Origin: an uncultured Porphyromonadaceae bacterium
GTDB taxonomy: Bacteria > Bacteroidota > Bacteroidia > Bacteroidales > Muribaculaceae
Direction: 5' to 3'
Assembly (NCBI GenBank): GCA_947178305.1
Contig: CAMWXV010000001.1
Coordinates: forward strand, 1-64,000
DNA: 64,000 bases
Part shown: positions 9,251 to 16,608 of the stretch, in pieces
How positions within the stretch are numbered: the first letter of the stretch is position 1
Layout: each line of letters begins with the position of its first letter
Position numbers and translations under genes: made by a program
The notes under the pieces: generated by a model
Database searches by the model: none
What the model was told of the DNA's origin: nothing
The model's input: only the letters and a program-made list of their open reading frames with translations

Positions 9251-10270
9251 TTATTTCAACACACTGTTGATATACTCTGTGGCCATTGACACAGAATGTG
9301 TTCTAAGTACCTGTGTTCCGGCACTGTCAGCCACTATAAAATACGGTACCCTTGGCACACACAACGACCTGACCGCAGGAGCGGTAACCGAAGCGGGTGC
9401 CCATGTCTGATGCCATGAGGCGCTATCGGGAATTATGCAGTTGCGCCATTTCACAGAGTCTGTTGTTGTGCTGAATTCCACAACTTCAAGCCTGCGTAGC
9501 GGATATTTATCTCTAATAGAAGCAAGAACAGGCACAACGGAATCACGGCAACTTCGCGTTTCAGGAACAAATGCCAATAATGCCAACCGTTGAGCTGATG
9601 GCACAAAATAAAAAGTAGTGTCACCAGGACAGAAAAGCAACATGGGTTTAACTGTGGCCAATGTTTTGGACGAAAGCTGTGTGGCAAGCACCGAACTGAA
9701 ATTCTGTACCACACTACCCGGACGAGCTTCCGGATCAATCAATGTAAAAAGCGAGTCGGCCAAATGTTCATATCCGGCAGAACGGAAATGCGTGACAAGC
9801 AAAGCCGTGGCCGCGATGCTTTCTTTATGTCCCTCAACAAACGATTTAACTGCCTGATTTATACCTTCGGCATCACCGGACAATAGCATGGCAGCATTTT
9901 CTTTTTGCCACTTGGCTATTTCAGATGACGGTTTGCTTCCTTTAACCTCTATTGACATAGGTTCGCTCATCACACCTTCAAGCGTGATGTTATTACCGTT
10001 TTGAGCCACGAGATTTGCTATCACGGTGCCATTGGCCAGCTCCACAACAGCAAGAGTGGGATTGGCACTCTCGCCACGTATCTCAAACGCCCCGGTGCCA
10101 TCACCATACGCCGACACTCTTTGCAGACCGCCATTGGAGTAATATAGCATTGTGACTGTTTGAGCCCCAAGACCCTCTATTTCACCTTTCACCTTGAAAT
10201 ACCGCTGCTTGGAGCAGCCGGCAACGACCATAACAAGCAGTAAAGCCAATATATATGTGATATGCTTCAT
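9251..10270 (-). CDS. Lipoprotein with DUF4369-like N-terminal domain
   Basis: Lipobox MVVAGC; FKVKGEIEGLGAQTVTMLYYSNGGLQRVSAYGDGTGAFEIRGE. -7 box TACCTTTG on the minus strand at 10288-10295. Confidence 0.7.
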   Translation of the reverse strand: MKHITYILALLLVMVVAGCSKQRYFKVKGEIEGLGAQTVTMLYYSNGGLQRVSAYGDGTGAFEIRGESANPTLAVVELANGTVIANLVAQNGNNITLEGVMSEPMSIEVKGSKPSSEIAKWQKENAAMLLSGDAEGINQAVKSFVEGHKESIAATALLVTHFRSAGYEHLADSLFTLIDPEARPGSVVQNFSSVLATQLSSKTLATVKPMLLFCPGDTTFYFVPSAQRLALLAFVPETRSCRDSVVPVLASIRDKYPLRRLEVVEFSTTTDSVKWRNCIIPDSASWHQTWAPASVTAPAVRSLCVPRVPYFIVADSAGTQVLRTHSVSMATEYINSVLK

Positions 10271-10361
10271 AGCGCTGACATTTTGTACAAAGGTATACAA
10301 AAAAGGTGGTGTGGACAATCTTTTTACATCTGTCACCCACGCTATTGTTATAGATTGTGAG

Positions 10362-10369
10362 TATCTTTG
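10362..10369 (+). promoter_or_regulatory. -7 box 5 nt upstream of the phospholipase A ATG
   Basis: TATCTTTG followed by CGCCC and ATG at 10375. Confidence 0.6.
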
Positions 10370-10374
10370 CGCCC

Positions 10375-11217
10375 ATGAAGCACTTGATCAAAATATTTGT
10401 TGCATTAATGGCCGTAATGAGCGGCTTCGTAAGCACACACGCACAAATCACCAATATGCAAGGTGTGATTGATTCCGACAGCGTGCGACGCGATTTTGAC
10501 AACCAACCTTACTTCGGGTTGTACAAAGACAATTATTTTGTGTTCGGTACTGCAGTAGGCCCCAAGCCAACACGAGAAAACACCAATGTGAAATTTCAAA
10601 TATCCATAGCACAACGACTTACAAAATCAACCCTGCCATGGGGCACATACCTGTATCTTTTCTACTCACAAAAAGTGTTTTGGAATGTGCTGGAACGCTC
10701 AATGCCCATGACCGACCTCAATTTCAACCCCGGCATAGGTCTTGCCAAACCGCTGTTTGTAAAAAACAAGTTCATAGGCAAACTCACACTTATGCTCGAG
10801 CACGAAAGCAACGGTCGCGACGGGATAGAGTCACGCTCTTGGAACAAGGTATCACTCGGTGCCAACATTTTGATTGACAAATCTCTGGTTATTCATGGTA
10901 AGTTCTGGATACCTATTGTTGACGGTCAAAACAACCGCGACATACTGGACTATTGCGGTATATATCAAACCGGAATGAACTTCACCACGCCCAACGACCG
11001 CCTAAGTTTCGGCATCACATTGGTAAAACGCCGGGGATGGAAACTCAACTACAACACTATCTTTGAGGTGAGCTACCGCCTGTTCAAACGCGACAACCAG
11101 TGTCTGTTTTTACAATACTACAACGGTTATGGCGAAGGGCTGCTCGCTTACAAGGAGCATCATTCCACAGTGCGAGTGGGCATTGTAATCAAACCACGCC
11201 TGTTCAGCGACTACTAA
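10375..11217 (+). CDS. pldA: Outer-membrane phospholipase A (OMPLA/PldA family)
   Basis: Signal peptide plus catalytic-region motif EHESNGRDGIESRSWNKV, resembling OMPLA HxSNGR...SRSWNR. Beta-barrel-like remainder. Confidence 0.75.
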   Translation: MKHLIKIFVALMAVMSGFVSTHAQITNMQGVIDSDSVRRDFDNQPYFGLYKDNYFVFGTAVGPKPTRENTNVKFQISIAQRLTKSTLPWGTYLYLFYSQKVFWNVLERSMPMTDLNFNPGIGLAKPLFVKNKFIGKLTLMLEHESNGRDGIESRSWNKVSLGANILIDKSLVIHGKFWIPIVDGQNNRDILDYCGIYQTGMNFTTPNDRLSFGITLVKRRGWKLNYNTIFEVSYRLFKRDNQCLFLQYYNGYGEGLLAYKEHHSTVRVGIVIKPRLFSDY

Positions 11218-11280
11218 ACCTTGCTTGGCAAACACATTCGCCCAATCAGCAACCTAATACAAACATCTATGATGCAAATT

Positions 11281-11325
11281 TGTATATAAAGTATACATGC
11301 TGTATATTGTGCAGCACAATATACA
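11281..11325. promoter_or_regulatory. Double palindrome, candidate autoregulatory operator of the decayed TA module
   Basis: TGTATA-TAAAG-TATACA (11281-11297) and perfect TGTATATTGTGC-A-GCACAATATACA (11301-11325). The four TGTATA half-sites repeat with 20-bp spacing between same-orientation copies. Confidence 0.55.
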
Positions 11326-11331
11326 TAAACT

Positions 11332-11624
11332 ATGGCATCAACATAAAAAGGAAAAATATAGACCTCCCGCTTGAAACACTACAAAAACTTTCAATCATGG
11401 CTGCCGCCCAAGGCTGAAGTCTAAAAAATTATATTGAAACCGCTCTTATATCCAAAGCTGATTCAATTAGCATTGATATAAGTGAGAATCCATCACCGTC
11501 AGGAGATGAATGGTTTAACAAACAAGAAAATATAGGACTCCATTAAACGCGGCATTGACGAGATGAAGGCTGGCAAAGGTCGTGCATACTCTATAGACGA
11601 AATAAAATCATTATTAGGAGTATG
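11332..11624 (+). pseudogene. Decayed antitoxin (YefM/RelB-like) of a YoeB-type module
   Basis: Pieces INIKRKNIDLPLETLQKLSIMAAAQG / SLKNYIETALISKADSISIDISENPSPSGDEWFNKQENI / SIKRGIDEMKAGKGRAYSIDEIKSLLGV. They are separated by a TGA stop (11415-11417) and a frameshift, and the ATG at 11332 is out of frame with the body. The stop overlaps the toxin ATG (ATGA). Confidence 0.7.
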
Positions 11625-11899
11625 ATTTATCAATTAATCTTACAACCTGAAGCCCAACACCATCTAAAAGAGTGGCAGAAGTCCGGACAAGTAAAAGTTC
11701 TCAAAAAAATAGCGTCGTTATTGAAGAACTACAAAAACATCCAACAACAGGGTCTGGACAAGTTGAACAGCTTAAAGGAAATTTATCCGGTTTTTGGAGT
11801 CAGCGAATCAATAAAAGTTCACGCATGATTTATTCTATTGAAGAAGAAAAGGTTATTGTTATTGTTGTTTCCCTTAAAGGACATTATTACGATAAATAA
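11622..11899 (+). pseudogene. Frameshifted Txe/YoeB family toxin
   Basis: Frame 1 gives MIYQLILQPEAQHHLKEWQKSGQVKVLKKIASLL. The -1 frame gives VVIEELQKHPTTGSGQVEQLKGNLSGFWSQRINKSSRMIYSIEEEKVIVIVVSLKGHYYDK. The junction lies near an A7 run (about 11703-11709). Confidence 0.75.
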
Positions 11900-11921
11900 G
11901 TTTTGACCATTAGTACAAACA

Positions 11922-11958
11922 AAGAAGATGCGCCCTACAAACCGGAGCGCATCTTCTT
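11922..11958. terminator. Bidirectional terminator between the TA remnant and the minus-strand secreted protein gene
   Basis: AAGAAGATGCGC-CCTACAAACCGGA-GCGCATCTTCTT: perfect 12-bp stem. Confidence 0.7.
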
Positions 11959-12000
11959 CGTCATAAGACAAATATTCAGTGGGTATGAAAGTTTGTTAGA

Positions 12001-14364
12001 TTATTCAAAGACGATCTTACGTGTTGTGTTGCCCTTTTTTTCTATGAGAAGCATACCGCGAAGTGGGTTGTCAATACGGATGCCTTGGAGGTTGTAATAA
12101 ACCGGATTCTCATATGTGTCATTGTCCATTGTGGGAATTTCAATTGACGACAGGTCGTAGGAAAGTTCCTTGGGAATGGTCAAAGTGAAATTGGTAGATG
12201 TGAAATATCCAACCACTTCGGTCGTTCCGGGAACACATCCAAGCCAATCAATTGTGCCGGAAAGACAATACCTATCCATATCTTTGACCAGAGTTAAATT
12301 TCCGATATTAGCATATGCGTCATATAGAGAACCTCCGGCACTCAGCTCATTGATATAAAACGACATGCCTTGAGTTTTAAGCCCATTTGAATCAATATCA
12401 AAGGAGATGTTTGTGTTGGGGTCGGCAAATTTAAGCGTTGAACCGAATTTTTCTACTGTGAATGTTGAAACTCCACTGTTTACATCATCCTTGCGTGTGA
12501 TAGCCAACTCTGCATTAGTGTGGTAGGGATTTTCATCATACACAAGATTGCATACCTCCTTGTCAAACTCATGTTCAGAAATATCAAGCTGGCCACCACG
12601 AAGACGGTTATCCATGGCATCATAAGCTGTGTAATATATGTACGTAGGGGCTTGAGGTATTTCGTTGTTTTTGAGTAGCGAATGAATGTCAATCACAGCT
12701 TGGCCCGATTCGGCTTTTACACGAAATGTGCGGTTACCGGCATAAGCAGACACGCTCTTTGTTGCAAGCGTATCACCATAACCGAACGAGCATATCAGAT
12801 AATCAACATCCGTGCCGACAGTAAAGCTGATTCCTTTGATATCGGGAGTTGCAGCCACTGCATTATTGAGTTTAAAAGACATGGGTCCATAGAAACAGCC
12901 ACCAACATATATCGGATCATTCATGTAATCACTATATATTTGCCAATTGTAATCGCGCGCAAAAACATGATTCTCCGGGCAATAACCGGATGACAAATCA
13001 AAAGTGACTTGCAAACTCAATAAACTGTCGGGCTTAAAACCACGATAAAGATTAAGCGATGCAAAATCTTGCATAAGATATGGCCGGACAATATTGCTTA
13101 CCGTGTGGTCGGGAGCAGTGATTTCATAGGTATGCTCTACTGGGGCATAAGATGACTCTATGTAACAGTTAGCAAGACCGTTTTCAGCATTAATATACAA
13201 ATAGTTGGCATCCGGATTTTGGTTTGTTGCAAACGGGTGTTCAATACGCAAGCGAGTGGTGTCGCTGTTGACTTGTATAGGATACGTGCCCGATTCTATA
13301 ATATTATCACTATTGTTGCTGCCCATACCCCATATCATCTGATGATCAATATCCACGTATCCATAGTTTTTCCAAGCAGTGGGGCGTTGTACTTCAATCA
13401 TATCAAAAACCATGTCGGTAATCTGATCTCCGGAGTAAGCAACGATAAACATATGTGTGATACCATCCCTGTCAGGAAGAGGCATTTGAAATTCGGTTGC
13501 ATTCTTATCCACATGGCCAACGATATAAGCATCATTGGTTTCTCCGGCCTTATATTCAGCCACATATTCTTTAATATACTTACGTTCTACTATGGTGCCA
13601 ATAGATTTGCTACTCCATAACGAATCGGCCTGGGAGCGCTTTTCATCAATAATTTTTTGCCCCATCACATAATAAACATCGGTGACACCTTCGCCACATT
13701 GAAGCGACACCTTTGCCGTTTTCTCACCTTTGTAATATCCTTTGGCATAGTCTGCCTTAATTTTGCAACTCTTGGCCTGAGTGTTATAAAGATAGTCGTA
13801 ACCAAAATTCAAATACGCTGACTTATCCGGAACGCCATTGACCAAACGATAGTAGTTAGTTGCAAGCCGGGCATAACCTGAAAGAGGATACGCGGCCCAT
13901 GAGCCATAGATACAGCTTTTTGTATTGCCAAAACCGGTAGACATAGTCATATCCATCCCACCTAAATTAGGATAAATACTGTTACCATTTTCATCGGTTT
14001 CAAAAAGGGAGGTTGTGTTTCCGGTTATAAGGCTTGTTTGCAGATGATACGTACCCAATTCGTTTGTAAGTTGCAAGTGGGCAACTGTTTCATTTACATA
14101 CTTGTATTTTACAACGGTTGGATATGTTTTATCGGTAAAAGAGGAATAGTATTTCCAATCACCTTCGGCAACAGTCCAGCAAGTATCTGCACTCGCCGCA
14201 GCCGTAGATACCGGCATTAAGGACTCTTGGCTTTGCTGAATATTAAACGCGGATACAGAAGCCGGCATGAAAGTAAAGGAGCGCAGCTCTATGGGCCGAG
14301 ACTGCGCAACAGCTACTACCGGCAACATCAGTGCTCCGGCAAGAAGGGTAAAGATTTTTCTCAT
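12001..14364 (-). CDS. Large secreted protein of unknown function with YYNLQGIRIDNPLRG-type C-terminus
   Basis: Signal peptide MRKIFTLLAGALMLPVVAVAQS, 787 aa. C-terminal motif is shared with the CDS at 3-212. Confidence 0.75.
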   Translation of the reverse strand: MRKIFTLLAGALMLPVVAVAQSRPIELRSFTFMPASVSAFNIQQSQESLMPVSTAAASADTCWTVAEGDWKYYSSFTDKTYPTVVKYKYVNETVAHLQLTNELGTYHLQTSLITGNTTSLFETDENGNSIYPNLGGMDMTMSTGFGNTKSCIYGSWAAYPLSGYARLATNYYRLVNGVPDKSAYLNFGYDYLYNTQAKSCKIKADYAKGYYKGEKTAKVSLQCGEGVTDVYYVMGQKIIDEKRSQADSLWSSKSIGTIVERKYIKEYVAEYKAGETNDAYIVGHVDKNATEFQMPLPDRDGITHMFIVAYSGDQITDMVFDMIEVQRPTAWKNYGYVDIDHQMIWGMGSNNSDNIIESGTYPIQVNSDTTRLRIEHPFATNQNPDANYLYINAENGLANCYIESSYAPVEHTYEITAPDHTVSNIVRPYLMQDFASLNLYRGFKPDSLLSLQVTFDLSSGYCPENHVFARDYNWQIYSDYMNDPIYVGGCFYGPMSFKLNNAVAATPDIKGISFTVGTDVDYLICSFGYGDTLATKSVSAYAGNRTFRVKAESGQAVIDIHSLLKNNEIPQAPTYIYYTAYDAMDNRLRGGQLDISEHEFDKEVCNLVYDENPYHTNAELAITRKDDVNSGVSTFTVEKFGSTLKFADPNTNISFDIDSNGLKTQGMSFYINELSAGGSLYDAYANIGNLTLVKDMDRYCLSGTIDWLGCVPGTTEVVGYFTSTNFTLTIPKELSYDLSSIEIPTMDNDTYENPVYYNLQGIRIDNPLRGMLLIEKKGNTTRKIVFE

Positions 14365-14486
14365 AAATAATTGAATAATTTAGTGCGTGTTAATAATTGT
14401 GCAAAATTACCAAACAGAATAATTTTACCCCCCCCTATTTGTTAAAATTAATTAAACAGCACTATGTGGCTTTATTATTATACTTT

Positions 14487-14580
14487 CACCCGCCAAGCGG
14501 GTGACTTTTTGTTAACCACGCATGTCGCTATGCGACATGCGTGGACAGTCATCCCTATAAACGCACTGCAAAGCAGTGCC
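14487..14580. repeat. Left terminal hairpin array of the RAYT element
   Basis: CACCCGC-CAA-GCGGGTG (14487-14503); CCACGCATGTCGC-TAT-GCGACATGCGTGG (14516-14544, perfect 13 bp); GCACTGC-AAA-GCAGTGC (14563-14579). Confidence 0.85.
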
Positions 14581-14592
14581 TTCAGCTCACTA

Positions 14593-15048
14593 TCACTCAA
14601 TCCAATTTTTGTGCCAAAAACGGTCATTCAGAATCCATTCGTGCCCAAACAAACTTTCCAACTCTTCTGAAAATGATTTCACCCTATGATGCTCATCTTG
14701 ACCTTTGATATAATTTATGATTCGTTCTCGTTCGTAATGTGACACAGAAAAAGATCCATACCCTCTTCCCCAACCATCAAAAAATGGGAAATCAATATGC
14801 CTGCGAAACTTAGCCGACGATGTTTGTTTTATTTTTCTAACATATTCACTCAATAATATCCCAACGGGAACATCGGCAAGAATATGAACATGATTCTCAT
14901 AAGCATTAATCCTTATAATTTTTACGCCCATATCATTACTTACAGAATTGATGTAAGAAAGCATCTTGATTTTAGACTTTTGTGGTATTGTTGGCTTGCT
15001 GCTTCCTGTACGAAAAATTATGTGTTGAAGATTAATGTGGTAACTCAT
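14593..15048 (-). CDS. REP-associated tyrosine transposase / IS200-like Y1 HUH transposase
   Basis: MSYHINLQHIIFRT...ENHVHILADVP (HUH as HVH)...SVSHYERERIINYIKGQDEHHRVKSFSEELESLF. Start moved to 15048 because the longer ORF runs into the terminal hairpins. Confidence 0.85.
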   Translation of the reverse strand: MSYHINLQHIIFRTGSSKPTIPQKSKIKMLSYINSVSNDMGVKIIRINAYENHVHILADVPVGILLSEYVRKIKQTSSAKFRRHIDFPFFDGWGRGYGSFSVSHYERERIINYIKGQDEHHRVKSFSEELESLFGHEWILNDRFWHKNWIE

Positions 15049-15057
15049 ATGGAAAAG

Positions 15058-15147
15058 GCACAGCTTTGCAGTGCTATTGTTGGGTTGACAGCCATGCATG
15101 TCGCGTTACTCCATGCATGGTTAACGAAGAATTACCGCTTTGCGGTA
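15058..15147. repeat. Right terminal hairpin array of the RAYT element
   Basis: GCACAGC-TTT-GCAGTGC (15058-15074, one mismatch); CCATGCATG...CATGCATGG (15092-15120); TACCGC-TTT-GCGGTA (15133-15147). Confidence 0.8.
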
Positions 15148-15197
15148 TTTGCAAATATACGAAGAAAGTTTGATAGCTACGCCAAGTATTTAAAACA

Positions 15198-15226
15198 CAG
15201 ATGCGCCCCGATATGGGACGCATCTG
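15198..15226 (-). terminator. Terminator downstream of ftsZ
   Basis: CAGATGCGCCC-CGATAT-GGGACGCATCTG with a single-base bulge; T-rich on the minus strand. Confidence 0.7.
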
Positions 15227-15252
15227 CCTTCACTAATATATGCTAATTATAA

Positions 15253-16581
15253 TCAGTCGGTAAATTTGATTTCCATTCCGTTGTATCCTTGTGACGGATG
15301 TGACGATGCGGGTGCTGCCATTGGTGTCTGCTTGACAGAGATATTGTCAAGTATCTTACGGTCGCGGTTGTAGGCCGGTGATTTTTCCAGCACCTCTATA
15401 ACAGCATCGTCGTCCATTTGCTGAGGAGACAACACTATGTATGCGGTGCGTGTTTCGCCGTACTCGCGGGTTATACGGTCTGTGGCCACCGGAGCGGGAG
15501 CAGCCACAGCCTTGGGTGGATTGGGAGTATGAGAGTTGCGAGAACCTCCATGACCACCGGATCGCATATCTTTCTCCTCATCGCGTATGGTTATGTCAAA
15601 TCCCGATGCAAGGATGGTCACTTTCACTCTGTCGCCGAGACCTTCATCGTATGCCACACCCCAAATCACATCCACATCGGAGATTCCTGACACAAACTCA
15701 TCAAAGTCGCGCATCTCGTTCATGGTGAATTTCTGTTCGGCTTTGGGGTTGATATAGAGGTTGAACAGCAGTTTCTTGCTGGTGTAAATATCACGGTTCT
15801 TGAGCAGCGGGCTTTGCAATGCATCCTGAATAGCCATTGTCACACGGTTTTCACCCTCGCCATAGCCAGTGGATATGATGGCCGCACCACCATTGCGCAA
15901 TGTAGTGTCCACATCGTGGAAGTCAAGGTTCATATATCCATCAGCCGTGATAAGTTCGGATATGGATTGTGCAGCAGTGCTCAAAGTGTCATCGGCCTTG
16001 GCAAAAGCATTGATAAAGTCAAGGTCACCGTAAATTTCCACCAAACGCTGGTTGTTGATTACCAACAAAGCATCCACATATTTGCTCATTTCGTCCACAC
16101 CGTCAAGAGCCTTGTTGATTTTCTTGTCGCCCTCAAATATAAACGGTATGGTGACAATACCTATGGTAAGCAAGCCTCTGGCTTTGGCCTCACGTGCCAC
16201 AATCGGGGCGGCACCGGTGCCGGTGCCACCGCCCATACCGGCTGTGATAAACACCATCTTGGTATTGTCCTGAAACAAAGCGCGGATTTTCTCAATATCC
16301 TTTTCGGCAGCTTCTTCAGCCACTTTGGGTTTATTTCCGGCGCCAAGACCGTTGCCAATAAGAACCTTTGTGGGTACCGGAGAATTTTTAAGAGCCTGAC
16401 GGTCGGTGTTGCACACCACGAACATCACATGCTCCACCCCTTGACGGAACATATGGCTTATGGCATTTGAACCGCCACCACCCACGCCAATCACTTTTAT
16501 TATGTCCTGCTCAGCATTCTCATTGCTGTCACCGGTGCTGATCTGGTCAGCAAGATTGTTGAGTTCGTTATCTTGATACAT
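15253..16581 (-). CDS. ftsZ: Cell division protein FtsZ
   Basis: IKVIGVGGGGSNAISHMFRQG, GGGTGTGAAPIVAREAK, NFAD-type GTPase fold. Confidence 0.97.
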   Translation of the reverse strand: MYQDNELNNLADQISTGDSNENAEQDIIKVIGVGGGGSNAISHMFRQGVEHVMFVVCNTDRQALKNSPVPTKVLIGNGLGAGNKPKVAEEAAEKDIEKIRALFQDNTKMVFITAGMGGGTGTGAAPIVAREAKARGLLTIGIVTIPFIFEGDKKINKALDGVDEMSKYVDALLVINNQRLVEIYGDLDFINAFAKADDTLSTAAQSISELITADGYMNLDFHDVDTTLRNGGAAIISTGYGEGENRVTMAIQDALQSPLLKNRDIYTSKKLLFNLYINPKAEQKFTMNEMRDFDEFVSGISDVDVIWGVAYDEGLGDRVKVTILASGFDITIRDEEKDMRSGGHGGSRNSHTPNPPKAVAAPAPVATDRITREYGETRTAYIVLSPQQMDDDAVIEVLEKSPAYNRDRKILDNISVKQTPMAAPASSHPSQGYNGMEIKFTD

Positions 16582-16608
16582 AATTGTTTCTGATTTTTAA
16601 GAGTAAAA

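Larger units (their letters stand above)
14487..15147 (-). mobile_element. RAYT/IS200-like element: HUH transposase gene bracketed by mirror-image three-hairpin termini
   Basis: The left array (14487-14580) and right array (15058-15147) have the same hairpin order in inverted orientation. GTTAACCAYGCATG is conserved at both ends, and the transposase lies between them. Confidence 0.75.

Noticed and set aside
15814-16470. 218-aa + strand ORF in ftsZ
   Set aside because: Antisense shadow of conserved FtsZ sequence.
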